Source: CAVZVW01 sp963778845 (GTDB lineage: Bacteria > Actinomycetota > Actinomycetes > Actinomycetales > Kineosporiaceae). Taken from it: a DNA stretch of 64,000 bases. The stretch is taken from NCBI GenBank assembly GCA_963778845.1, contig CAVZVW010000001.1, positions 124,001 through 188,000 on the forward strand. The letters run 5' to 3'. Each line of letters begins with the position of its first letter. Within the stretch, counting starts at the first letter, position 1. Of this stretch, positions 47,279-57,928 are shown piece after piece. The position numbers and the translations under genes are program-made. The notes beneath the pieces were generated by a model, which saw only the letters and a program-made list of their open reading frames with translations, made no database searches and had not been told where the DNA came from.

Positions 47279-50200
47279 ATGAATCGAAGGCTCATTCCGG
47301 GCCTTGCCGTTCTTGCGCTGTGTGCCGTTACGGCCATGCAAGCGCAGTCGGCATCCGGTGCATCCGTCGGAATCCGCACAATGTCGGCTCCACATGCGGC
47401 AACGAAGATGGCGGGAATGACGGGAATGGCGGCCATGGCCACCGCGCCTCTCGCCGCCGCACCGACCAGTCCCACCGACGAGACGAAGGTTCCGCACTAC
47501 TTCGGTCCGTACTCGAACTGGGCGAACAGCCCGCAGGTCCTCGCCGATGCCGTCGTGACCCTCAGCGGGGGCGGTGGCACCGGTGCCGAGGCGACACCCA
47601 CGGTCGACCCGAAGACGGGCGCCGTCAGCGCGATCACGGTCACGAGCCCGGGCACCGGCTACACCGCCGCCCCCGGATGTCGCGATCACGTCACCGGGCG
47701 TGACCCCGACCACGGCCGCGGCCGCGACCGCCGTGGTCTCCCCCGGCGTCGTGACGAGCATCGCTGTCGTCGAGCCGGGCTTCGGCTTCGTCAAGCCGGC
47801 GGTCACCCTCACCGGCGGTAACCCGACACCCGGGTTCGAGGCGACCGCCGTCGCCAGCGGTGGCGTCGACAACATCACCGTCACGCACGGCGGCACCGGC
47901 TACACGATGCAGCCGATGGTTCGAATTCTCGCTCCCGGACCTCCCCGGCGGCACGCCTGCGGAGGCGACGGCCGTACTGACCGCGGACGTCGTCAGCGCG
48001 ATCACCGTGGTCACGGCCGGGCACGGGATACACGTCCGCCCCGACGATCACGATCGTCGACGCGGGCCAGACGCCATCTGGCGGACCCGGCCACCGCCGA
48101 CGCGACGATCGGCATCGCCGCCATCGACCTCACCCCCTCCGGCACCCCCCCCACCGTCGGCGGCCAGGGGTATGACTCCCCGCCCGTCGTGACGATCACC
48201 GACGTCGTCGACCCGCTGGTCCCCGGTCGACCGCGGCGCCACCGCCACGGCGACAGTCGCGGTCAAGGGTGCCGTCACCGCCGTCACCGTCACCACACCC
48301 GGCGCCGGGTACCTCACCCCGGGCCTGAAGAAGTTCGTGGACACGCTGCCGGGTCTCGGCGCCGGACAGCGGCCAACGACCTGGGCCAGTACATCCCGGT
48401 CGCCGTGCCCGACACGACGACGTACCCGGGCACGGACTACTACGAGATCGCGGTCGTGCAGTACCGGGAGAAGTTCCACAGCGACCTGCAACGCCGACCC
48501 TGTTGCGCGGCTACGTCCAGCTCTCGACCAAGGTCGTGCCTGGAAACCAGCTGGAGCCATTGAGCAACGCGAACCTCGACCCGGCGCGTCCGACACCCCG
48601 ATCGCGGGCTACACCGGAGTGGACAAGCCCGCACTACCTCGGCCCCACCATCGTCGCCACCAAGGACAAGCCGGTGCGGATCCTGTTCCGCAACCTGCTG
48701 CCGACCGGCGTGGCCGGCGACCTGTTCCTGCCCGTCGACACCTCGCTGATGGGCGCCGGCGCGGGACCGAACATGATGATGCTCGACCCCACCACTCACG
48801 TCCCGATGGACATGGCGACCGACAACGGCACCGTGCTGGACGGCGTGCGCAACCCTGCGTGCGGCGAGCCGGGGCCCAAGCGAGTCCTGGACCCCGCATC
48901 TGATCCCGCCAACCCGAAGTACTTGAAGGACTGCTTCACGGAGAACCGGGCCACGCTGCACCTGCACGGTGGCATCACCCCGTGGATCAGCGACGGCACC
49001 CCGCACCAGTGGGTCACCCCCGCCGGTGAGAGCACCTCGTACCCGCAGGGCGTCAGCGTCAGCAACGTCCCCGACATGCCCGACCCGGGCCCGGGCGCGC
49101 AGACGTTCTTCTACACCAACCAGCAGAGCGCGCGGCTGATGTTCTACCACGACCACGCGTGGGGCATCACCCGGCTCAACGTCTACGCCGGCGAGGCCGC
49201 CGGCTACGTGATCACCGACGCGATGGAGCAGAGCCTCGTCGCGCCCGGCGGCGCTCTCGCCGGCCTCGGTGGCCCCGCCGGTCTGGGCACCCCGCTCATC
49301 ATCCAGGACAAGACCTTTGTGTCCAAGGACATCGCCAAGACCGACCCGACCTGGGACGCCAGCCGCTGGGGCGGCGAGGGCAGCCTGTGGACCCCGCACG
49401 TCTACATGCCGGCGCAGAACCCGGGTGACCCCTCGGGGATGAGCGCGTTCGGTCGCTGGATGTACGGCCCGTGGTTCTGGCCGCCGGCGAAGAACGCGAA
49501 GTACCCCCCGATCGCCAACCCCTACTACGACCCGACCTGTGACCCGAACACCGCGGCGTTCTGCGAGCCGGCGCAGATCCCGTCGACCCCGAACGTGTCG
49601 GTCGGCATGGAGGCCTTCAACGACACCCCGATCGTCAACGGCACGGCCTACCCGACCACCACGGTGGACCCGAAGGCCTACCGCTACCGGATCCTCAACG
49701 CGGCCAACGACCGGTTCTGGAACCTGCAGTGGTATGTGGCCGACCCGACCACGGGGACGCTCAGCGAGGTCGCGCTGAAGCCCGCCGAGGTGGCGGCCGC
49801 CCAGACCGACCCGAACGTGTTCCCGACCCCTGACACCACGCTCAGCCCCGCGGGCCCGAGCTGGGTGCAGATCGGGACCGAGGGCGGGTTCCTGCCGACC
49901 CCGACGGTGGTGCCCAACCAGCCCATCACCTGGATCACCGACCCGACCCGCTTCGATGTCGGCAACGTCGACAAGCACTCCCTGCTGCTGGCACCGGCCG
50001 AGCGGGCCGACGTGATCGTCGACTTCAGCCAGTACCGCGGCAAGACGCTGATCCTGTACAACGACGCACCCGCCGCGTTCCCGGCACGCGTCGCCGGCTA
50101 CGACTACTACACCGGCGGACCGGACCTGACCCCCGCGGGGGCACCGTCCACGCTGCCCGGCTACGGCCCGAACACCCGCACCATCATGCAGGTGAAGGTG

Positions 50201-53200
50201 TCCACCGCAGCCCCGGCAGTGGCATGGGACCGGCCGAACACCACCGCTGACCGGATGGGCGACCTCATGACGGCGTTCGCCCACCACACTGACGCTGCGG
50301 GCAAGCCAGCCGGTGTGTTCGAGGCAGGGTCCGACCCGATCGTCGTCGGTCAGGCCGCCTACAACACCGCCTACGGCACCAGCTTCGCCGGCAGCGGCTT
50401 CTGCAGCGCCCCGACCAACCCGTCCGCGAAGTGCGACGGCTACGCCCGGATCCAGGAAGGCTCACAGCCTGGCGACACGTTCAAGTTCGACACGCTGTCG
50501 GGCAGCCAGCTGCAGATCCCGTTCCAGCCCAAGGGCATGCACGACGAGATGAACTCGGCCAGCTTCGACGAATGGGGGAGGATGACGGCCAACCTGGGGC
50601 TCGAAGCCCCGGGGGCCACACCACTGCTGCAGAACATCATCCTGTACCCGTACGTGAACCCTGCGACGGAGGACCTCGACGCCACGAACCTGCCGAGCAG
50701 CCTCCACGTGACGCCGATCTCCTCGGCGGCGGACGGCACGCAGATCTGGAAGATCACCCACAACGGGGTGGACACCCACCCGATCCACTGGCACCTCTAC
50801 GACGTCCAAGTGATCAACCGGGTCACGTGGGACGGCATCATCATCCCGCCCGAGCCGAGCGAGCTGGGCTGGAAGGACACCGTGCGGGTCAGCCCGCTCG
50901 AGGACACGATCGTCGCAGTGCGCCCGATCGTGCCGTCGCTGCCCTTCGGGTTGATGGACAGCAAGCGTCCGCTCAACCCGATGATGCCGATCGGCGCCAC
51001 CGGGGATCCCAACAGCCCCCTGGGCACCGAGGCCGGCTTCAACAACACCGACACCATCGGCAACCCGATCGCGCCGATCGTCAACCAGGTGGCGGACTTC
51101 GGATGGGAGTACGTGTACCACTGCCACATCCTCAGCCATGAGGAGATGGACATGATGCGGCCGGTCGTGGTGAGGACACCGCGGAACCCGCCCGCAACAC
51201 CCGACCCCGTCGTGGTCACTCCCGACCCCGCGGGCACCGGTTGGGCCATGTCATGGACGGACGGCACACCGGTCGACATGACCAACACCGCTACCTTCGG
51301 CAACTGGGCCAACGAGGTCGGCTTCAGGATCGAGCGGGCTGACGTCGTCGGTGGCGTGGTGGGAGCCTTTGCTCCCGTCGGGAAGGCGCTGGCCAACCAG
51401 ACCGCCTTCACCGACGCCACAGCGACACCGGGAACCGACTACCAGTACCAGGTCGTCGCCTGGAACGCTGCAGGTGAGGTGCCGTCGACGCCGGCCGCAA
51501 CGCCGCCGCCGCCCGTACTGCCGGCTCCGACCAACCTGACGGCAACCGTCAACCCGACGACGTCGGGCCCGACGCCGTCGGCGGTCGATCTCAGCTGGAA
51601 CTCCGTCGCGACGGCGACGGGGTACACCATCCAGCGGGCAACCGACGCAGGCGTTCACGACGGGGCTGACCACCATCCCGGTCAACAACCCCGTGGCGGG
51701 CACCCCGGTCACCTTCACCGACACGGCGACCACTGCGGGCGCCACGTACTCCTACCGGGTCAGGGCAACGATCAACGCTTCGATGATCGGGTCGCCATGG
51801 TCGAACACGGCCACGGTCACCCTCCCGATTCTGGCGATCGCCGACCCGACGCTGACGGCAACGCTTGATGCCGCCGGCCCCGTCCCCGGCGTGACTCTGA
51901 ACTGGTCCGGTCCCGCAACCGGCGGGCCGTACACCTACAACCTCGAGCGGTCCGCCAACAGCGGGTTCTCGACGGTGACGAGCCTTGTCCCCGCCTCCCG
52001 CTCATCACGCTGAGCGACTACCTTCCACGACACGCCGCCGCTGGCGAACACGACCCTGTACTACCGGGTCAACGCCACCAACGCGTTCGGCACGTCGGCC
52101 TGGGTCAGCACCACTGTGGTCTTCCCGGCTGTGACGATCGCCGCCCCGGCGAACTTCACGGCCGTGGTGAGCCCGCAGAGCTGGTCCCCGAGCACCGTGT
52201 CCCTGTCCTGGGACGCCCTTCCGGCGGTGCCCGGGTTCCCGTACGGCTACACGCTCGAGCGCGTCGCGGGCGGCGTCCCCACCACCCTGGCCACCAGCCA
52301 GGCCGGGACGACGTTCGTCGACACGACCGCCACCGGGCGCGACGTACACCTACCAGCTCACCGCCAGCAACGCGTTCGGCAGCCAGACGCCGCCGGCGAC
52401 GGTTTCGGCCGTCTCCCCAGCGGTCGCCCTGGCCGCACCGGTGCTCGCTGGCTCGTTGACCGGCACCCAGGCGAACCTGTCCTGGCCACCGGTCACCGGC
52501 GCCACGTCGTACCTCGTGTTCCGGTCCGACAACGGAGCGGCGTTCAACCAGATCGGCGCCGTGGTGGTGGCGGGGACGACGTCCTTCACGGACCTGGGGC
52601 TGGCCTCCGGCACGACGTACGCGTACAAGATCAAGGCTGCCAACCAGTGGCTCACCCTCGGTGGTCCTGACTCGAACGTGGTCACGCTCGGGCTCACGTC
52701 ACCGACACCGGTGATCGGCACTGCTGTCGTCTCGACGGCATGGCCGCTCACGGTGACCCTCACCTGGACGGGGAGCCCGGCAGTCACCGGGTACGTCGTC
52801 CAGCGCACGGGTGGTGCAGCCGGCACGGTGAGCTTCAACGTCACGGGCGCTGCCACTCAGCAGTTCCTCGACACCACCGTGGTGCAGAGCACGACGTACA
52901 CGTACAGCGTGCAGGCCACCGGGGTGGGCGGACCGTCCGCCTTCTCCGGCACCGTGAGTGCCACTACGCCGGCAACCCCGCTGATCCGGGTCACCGGACT
53001 CTCGGCCGGGCTGACGCCGTCAGCTCCGGGTGGCGTGGTGCTGACCTGGGCGACCCAGGCGTGGGCCGCGGCTACACGATTCAGCGTGCGACCAACACCG
53101 GTTTCACGCAGAACCTCACCACCTTCACATCGCCGACCCCAACCTTCGCGGACTTCACGGCCGTGGCAGGCACCCGGTACTGGTACCGCGTGCGCGCCAC

Positions 53201-53564
53201 CCAGCCGCCGGCCGTGAACGGGGCCCTGTCGACGAGCGTGAACCTGACACCGAGCGCGCCCGCGACGCCTGGTGCCCTGACCCTCACCACAACCGCCCCA
53301 CCAGCTCCTGCCCTCGCGAGCATCACGCTCACCTGGACCGGCGGCGGCGGCGTGGCAGCGGGTAGCTACACCATTCAGCGGGCGAACAACGCCGGCTTCA
53401 CCGGTGCGATCACGGTCAGCCCTGTGGCTGGGGTGCCGGGGACGCAGCGCACATTCACCGACACCGGCCTGACCCGCAACACGCGGTTCTGGTACCGCAT
53501 CCAGGCCGTCAACGGGTACGGAGTCTCCGGGTTCCGCACCGCGAACATCCGCACTCCGGTGTGA
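47279..53564 (+). CDS. Large secreted multicopper oxidase with N-terminal repeats and C-terminal fibronectin III-like repeats (about 11 frameshifts)
   Basis: Joined length about 2,095 residues. A signal peptide (MNRRLIPGLAVLALCAVTAM) is followed by a Met/His/Ala stretch. Next come five or six beta repeats of the ITVTSPGTGYT..P.V.I type (47570-48330). The oxidase core (48600-51190) has all four copper motifs: LHLHGG, YHDHAW, HPIHWHLYDV and HCHILSHEEMDMM, the last with the type 1 Cys and Met. About seven FnIII-like repeats end it (51200-53564; e.g. GYTIQRAT, YWYRVRAT). The 3-kb core has no shifts; nearly all lie in the two repeat zones, around 47680, 47925, 48035, 48070, 48225, 48360, 48490, 51650, 52005, 52335 and 53065. 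The substrate (Mn, Cu, phenols) is unknown. RBS AAGGGGG upstream of ATG. Confidence 0.85.
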
Positions 53565-53609
53565 TCAACCGGCTGAGCCCCTGACCCGTCAGGGGCTCGG
53601 ATAGAGGCC

Positions 53610-53650
53610 GCCGGGCGGCGAGGAGATTCCCCCTTCCCTCGCCGCCCGGC
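53610..53650. terminator. Strong bidirectional terminator hairpin
   Basis: Perfect 14-bp arms GCCGGGCGGCGAGG (53610-53623) and CCTCGCCGCCCGGC (53637-53650), with a further C-G pair outside and a 13-base loop. It lies between the convergent oxidase and MTHFR genes. Confidence 0.75.
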
Positions 53651-53664
53651 GTCCGTCTGCCCGC

Positions 53665-53745
53665 CTGCCTTCGCGGCCTCTGGAGCCCCATCGTCGTCAC
53701 GAAGCCCTCGAGACGACAGTTGGGCTCCAGCGGACGCGAAGGCAG
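53665..53745. repeat. 81-bp element with 24-bp inverted ends
   Basis: Ends 53665-53688 and 53722-53745 pair at 22 of 24 positions; the 33-base centre contains a further CGTCGTC/GACGAC pairing. It lies immediately beside a separate terminator hairpin and 6 bases from the MTHFR stop. Could be a second terminator or a MITE-like insertion. Confidence 0.65.
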
Positions 53746-53751
53746 CGGGCG

Positions 53752-54597
53752 CTAGACGCTCGTGAGCAGGCGCTGGCGCCAGGCCTCGGTCTCGGCGACC
53801 TGGTTGAACGTGAACACGTGCAGGCCGGCGAGGCCGAACTCAGCCGAGCCGACCTCCCGAGCAACCTTGCCCAGCAGCTTCTCCGGGGAGTAGCCGGGCG
53901 CGGCGAGCTTGGCGAACCACGACGCATGCTGGCGCAGGAACCTCGTCGACTGCCCCACCCCGACCTTCGAGGCCATCGTCAGCAGCTTCGTCCGCTCGAC
54001 CGGCCCGGCGATCCCCATCTGCACCGGCAGGGCGATCCCGCGACGGCGCACCCGCTTGACCCACCCGGCGACCGTCGCGGCGTCGAAGCAGAGGTTGCTC
54101 ACGATGTAGGTCGCATGGGACCGCTTGTCCCACATGGCCTGGATGGTGACGTCGTCGTCGATGGACGGGTGGCTCTCCGGGTACCCGGTGATGCCGACAT
54201 GGGCGAAGGGCGCCCCGAGGCCGGCCAGGTCCTGCAGCGCAGGGAGGGCCGCGTCGTACACCCCGGCCGGCGGGTCGGCGTCCCCCGCCGGCATGAAGAC
54301 GTCGTCGATGCCCGCCGCCCGGCAGCGGTCCACCAGCTCCTTCAGGTGCACGCTGTCGCGCACCAGCCGCGCCGACAGGTGCGGCACCACCCGGTACCCC
54401 TGCGCGGCGAGGGACTCGGCCAGCTCGATGGTCGACTCGATCCCCTTGGCCGGCGAGGCCGTGACCGTGAGCGTGACGTCCTTGGGGACGGCTTCCGCGA
54501 CCTTCTCCTCGATCGTCCTGGTCGGGATGACCTCGTAGCGGACGGCGCGCAGCAGGCGGGCGACGTCCTCCGACCTGGTGAACGCAAGCCGGGCCAT
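53752..54597 (-). CDS. Methylenetetrahydrofolate reductase
   Basis: 281 residues, MTHFR TIM barrel: VRYEVIPTRTIEEKVAEAVP, LTVTASPAKGIESTIELAE, RVVPHLSARLVRDSVHLKEL, VFMPAGDADPPAGVYDAALP, HVGITGYPESHPSI, YIVSNLCFDA and VQMGIAGPVERTKLL. It interconverts 5,10-methylene-THF and 5-methyl-THF using FAD. The ATG shares one base with the choline dehydrogenase stop (TGATG), so the two are co-translated. In this setting it could oxidise the 5-methyl-THF formed by the corrinoid module rather than serve methionine synthesis; that direction is inferred. Confidence 0.87.
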   Translation of the reverse strand: MARLAFTRSEDVARLLRAVRYEVIPTRTIEEKVAEAVPKDVTLTVTASPAKGIESTIELAESLAAQGYRVVPHLSARLVRDSVHLKELVDRCRAAGIDDVFMPAGDADPPAGVYDAALPALQDLAGLGAPFAHVGITGYPESHPSIDDDVTIQAMWDKRSHATYIVSNLCFDAATVAGWVKRVRRRGIALPVQMGIAGPVERTKLLTMASKVGVGQSTRFLRQHASWFAKLAAPGYSPEKLLGKVAREVGSAEFGLAGLHVFTFNQVAETEAWRQRLLTSV

Positions 54598-56366
54598 CAG
54601 CCCCGCCCTCCGGCGGTCGGCACGCGCGGAAGCGGGCTCGACCCGTGACGGTAGAAGGGCTCGGGCTCCGCGGGCAGGGGGGTGTTGCCCGCGATGAGGT
54701 CGGCGGCCTTCTCGGCGAGCATCATGACGGGGGCGTAGATGTTGCCGTTCGTCACGTAGGGCATCACCGAGGCGTCCACCACCCGCAGGCCCTCGACGCC
54801 GTGCACCCGCATCGTCAGCGGGTCCACGACCGACTGGTCGTCGACGCCCATCCGTGCCGTGCAGGACGGGTGCAGCGCCGTCTCGCCGTCCTTCGCCACC
54901 CACTGCAGGATCTGCTCGTCGGTCTCCACGGCAGCCCCGGGCGAGACCTCCCCGCCGCTGAACGCCGCGAGGGCGGGCTGACCCAGGATCGTGCGGGTCA
55001 CCCGGATCGCCTCGACCCACTCGCGCCGGTCCTGGACGGTCGAGAGGTAGTTGAACCGCAAGGCCGGCTTGGCGGCCGGGTCCGCGCTCCGGATCTTCAC
55101 CGAGCCCCGGGCGTCGGAGTACATCGGGCCGACGTGCACCTGGTAGCCGTGGTCGCCCGCGGGCGCGGTGCCGTCGTAGCGCACCGCGATCGGGAGGAAG
55201 TGGAACATGAGGTTCGGGTAGGCGACGTCGTCGTTGCTGCGCACGAAGCCCCCGCCCTCGAAGTGGTTGGTCGCGCCCGGACCGCGCCGGGCGAAGAGCC
55301 ACTGGGCCCCCGTGATCGGGTAGCGCCACTTGGCCAGGTACGGCTGCATGCTCACCGGCTGGGTGCACGCGTGCTGGACGTAGACCTCGAGGTGGTCCTG
55401 CAGGTGCTCCCCGACTCCGGGCAGGTCGTGCACGACCTCGATCCCCGAGCGCCGCCAGGTCGGCCGCGTTGCCGACGCCGGACAGCTGCAGCAGCTGCGG
55501 GGTGTTGATCGCACCGCCGCAGAGGATCACCTCGCCGGCCTCGATGCGCTCGACGCCGCCGGAGCTCGCTTGGCCACGGTCCCGGCGCCTGCCCGGCCCC
55601 GGGCGCCGGCGCCGCCGCGGGGGCCGCCGTACCAGGCGCCCTTCGCGACCTCGACGGCGACTGCGCGGCGTCCCTCGAACACGACCTTCGTCACGAAGGC
55701 GCGGGTGCGCACCTCGAGGTTGGGCCGGCTCATCACGGGGTGCAGGTAGGCGCGCGCGGCCGACAGCCGCCGGCCGTGCCGCACGTTGCGGTCGAACTTC
55801 GCGAACCCCTCCTGCCGGTAGCCGTTCACGTCGTCGGTGAGGGGGTAGCCGGCCTGCTGGACGGCCTCGAAGAACGCCCCGAACAGCGGGTTGGTGGCCG
55901 GGCCGCGCTCCAGCTCCAACGGCCCCGAGTGGCCGCGCCAGACGTCGTCCGCACTGGTGGCCAGGCAGTTCTCCATGCGCTTGAAGTAGGGCAGGCAGTG
56001 CGCGAAGTCCCAGGTCTGCATGCCGGGGTCGCCCGCCCAGCGCTCGTAGTCCATCGGGTTGCCGCGCTGGAAGATCATGCCGTTGATGCTGCTGGAGCCC
56101 CCGAGCACCTTGCCGCGGGCGTGGTAGACCCTGCGGCCGCCCATGAACGGCTCGGGCTCGGACTCGTACTTCCAGTCGTAGAAGCGGCTGCCTATCGGGA
56201 AGGGCAGGGCTGCCGGCATGTGGATGAACACGTCCCAGAGGCTGTCGTTGCGCCCGGCCTCCAGCACCAGCACCCGGGTCGACGCGTCGGCCGACAGCCT
56301 GTTCGCGAGTGCGCTTCCCGCGGATCCGCCACCGACGATGATGACGTCGTACCGCTGTGCCGCCAT
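54597..56366 (-). CDS. GMC-family choline dehydrogenase (two frameshifts)
   Basis: About 589 residues. FAD-binding N-terminus YDVIIVGGGSAGSALANRLS, then RVYHARGKVLGGSSSINGMI, YERWAGDPGMQTWDF and SAARAYLHPVMSRPNLEV. The second GMC signature ILCGGAINTPQLLQLSGVG and the C-terminal ALHPSCTARMG and NGNIYAPVMMLAEKAADLI include the catalytic His region. Frames shift between 55560 and 55640 and near 55450. It would oxidise choline to betaine aldehyde (and perhaps further). Two copies of the 13-bp operator cover its promoter. Start ATG 56366 with GGAG nine bases upstream. Confidence 0.88.
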
Positions 56367-56418
56367 GCTCGACGTCTCCTTCGTGCGTCCAGCCTGCGGC
56401 GCGATGCTAGCGCAATGT

Positions 56419-56450
56419 GGCGTAATACGAAACGGTGTGCGTCATAAGCA
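56419..56450 (-). promoter_or_regulatory. Choline dehydrogenase promoter with two IclR-type operator copies
   Basis: On the minus strand TTGCTT, an 18-base spacer and TATTAC form a good -35/-10 pair. Site 56419-56431 (GGCGTAATACGAA) covers the -10 and site 56438-56450 (TGCGTCATAAGCA) covers the -35; each matches TGCGTAATACGCA at 11 of 13 positions. Confidence 0.65.
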
Positions 56451-56463
56451 ACAACCACGAGGA

Positions 56464-57213
56464 TCAGGCGGGCGGCAGCACCACCCCGAACCCGGCGACG
56501 GCGAGGCGCAGCAGCACCGGCCCCGGTGCCAGCAGGTCGGCGATGCGCGCCGCGCTGAGCAGCTCCAGCTCGGCCAGCCGCGTGGAGTAGGCGGCCTCCC
56601 CCGACGCCCGCGCCCGGTGCAGCTCCTCCGTGTTGAGCCACACCTTCATCCGGGCCTCGCGGAGGAACCGCTTGGACCCCAGCCGGTTCAGCGGGGTCAG
56701 GAGGCGGTCGGACAGCGGGCGGGACGACGTCTCCGCAGCCGCGAGTGCGACGTCCTCCGCAGCGACCCGCGAGGCCAGCACGGCGTCGATGCGCTCGTGG
56801 TCACGGCGCCGGCGCGCCATGAGCGCGGCGTCGTCGAAGTCGGCGGCCGTGATCACCGCGAGCAGTGCCTGCGGCAGGTCGTAGTTGACGTGCGCGTTGA
56901 TCCCCAGCAGCACGTGCCTCAGGGGTGGTAGCTCGGCAGGCGCCTCGAACGCCAGCCGCCAGGGCCTGGGTGCCGACCGGGAGGTGCGCTCGAAGGCCTC
57001 GAGCGCGTCGACGTAGAGCTGGGCGAAGGCGACGTCCCAGCGCTCCACCCAGTCCGGGTCCTCGAACGAGCCATACGCCACGGCCTTGCCGACGGCGGCC
57101 GTGGTGCGTGCGTACGTCGCGAGGAAGTGGTGCAGGTGGCTTCCCGAGGCCTGGAGCCGGGCGTCGATCTCGGCCATCCGGGCCAGGACCTCGCTGATCG
57201 CGGCACTGCCCAT
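56464..57213 (-). CDS. DUF5995 family protein
   Basis: A 249-residue, mostly helical protein: ISEVLARMAEIDARLQ, FLATYARTTAAVGKAV, VERWDVAFAQLYVDALEAFE and LLGINAHVNYDLPQALLAVI. The GINAHVNYDLP block is the mark of the actinobacterial DUF5995 family, whose function is unknown. A conserved His/Asn/Asp cluster hints at a ligand site. Start ATG 57213 with GGGAGGG upstream. It lies upstream of choline dehydrogenase on the same strand, but the operator-bearing promoter between them argues for separate control. Confidence 0.82.
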   Translation of the reverse strand: MGSAAISEVLARMAEIDARLQASGSHLHHFLATYARTTAAVGKAVAYGSFEDPDWVERWDVAFAQLYVDALEAFERTSRSAPRPWRLAFEAPAELPPLRHVLLGINAHVNYDLPQALLAVITAADFDDAALMARRRRDHERIDAVLASRVAAEDVALAAAETSSRPLSDRLLTPLNRLGSKRFLREARMKVWLNTEELHRARASGEAAYSTRLAELELLSAARIADLLAPGPVLLRLAVAGFGVVLPPA

Positions 57214-57316
57214 GACGCTGGTCCCTCCCCCGGCGCGAGATGCTGGCGCGCCGGCCCTCCACGGGCGATCCTCGTGAGTGGCCGGGGGACGGTCAAGCGC
57301 ACAGGGGAGGCAACCG

Positions 57317-57928
57317 ATGGCGAGGACGGCGCGCAGGTCGCCGCGGCAGTTCGACCCGGTCGCGCTCGGCCGCCACGAGTGCGACGCCTGGGTGGGGTAC
57401 TACCGCCGGGACTGGCGGCTGGTGCTCAGCGCGGCGTACGGGCTGGTGCACGAGGGCTTCGGCATGTCGCCTCGCCGCACGGTGCACGGCGCATGGCTCG
57501 TGCTGCGGGCCAACCAGGCGTGGGCGCCCTACCCGGACAACGACCGCCAGACGGCGACCGCCCGCATGACGCAGTTCTACGCCCTGGTGGCCCGATGCAC
57601 AGACCTGCGGCTCGACCCGGCCACCGCGGCCGGGCTCGAGGTCGCCTGGTGGCACGAGCACCGGGTGCTCCAGCGCGAGCGTCCCGAGGACGTCGACGAG
57701 GCCCTGGTCGATGCGGTCGCGGCGCTGTACTCGTATGTGTACGGGTGCCCCTTGGAGAGGGTTCGGGCGGCGGCGGCTCACCGAGCGCATGCGATGCGCC
57801 TGTCCGACGCCTGGGTCGACGCCGGCTGCGACCCCGACCACGAGCTCGTGGCGCGGGAGCGGCAGGAGCTCATCACGTCGTACTCGGTGCTGCTCGACGC
57901 GGTGGCGTTGCCGAGCATCGCCTCGTGA
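57317..57928 (+). CDS. Conserved hypothetical protein
   Basis: 203 residues, helical and soluble. RHECDAWVGYYRRDWRLVLS, HGAWLVLRANQAWAPYPDND, ARMTQFYALVARC, VAWWHEHRVLQRERPEDVDE and VAALYSYVYGCPLERVRAAA are visible. The pattern resembles actinobacterial proteins of unknown function with many Trp and Tyr in helices. Start ATG 57317 because GGGAGG lies six bases upstream. Its stop overlaps the start of the EamA transporter (GTGA), so the two form an operon and may share a process. Confidence 0.75.
   Translation: MARTARRSPRQFDPVALGRHECDAWVGYYRRDWRLVLSAAYGLVHEGFGMSPRRTVHGAWLVLRANQAWAPYPDNDRQTATARMTQFYALVARCTDLRLDPATAAGLEVAWWHEHRVLQRERPEDVDEALVDAVAALYSYVYGCPLERVRAAAAHRAHAMRLSDAWVDAGCDPDHELVARERQELITSYSVLLDAVALPSIAS

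Noticed and set aside
47279..48502. Separate small secreted protein before the multicopper oxidase
   Set aside because: The N-terminal beta repeats continue in changing frames without a stop, terminator, start or RBS before the oxidase core, so one frameshifted gene is simpler.
53752..55530. Fusion protein of GMC dehydrogenase and MTHFR
   Set aside because: The open frame joins them only because of a frameshift in the GMC gene. The correct GMC frame stops at 54597, where MTHFR starts with its own ATG.
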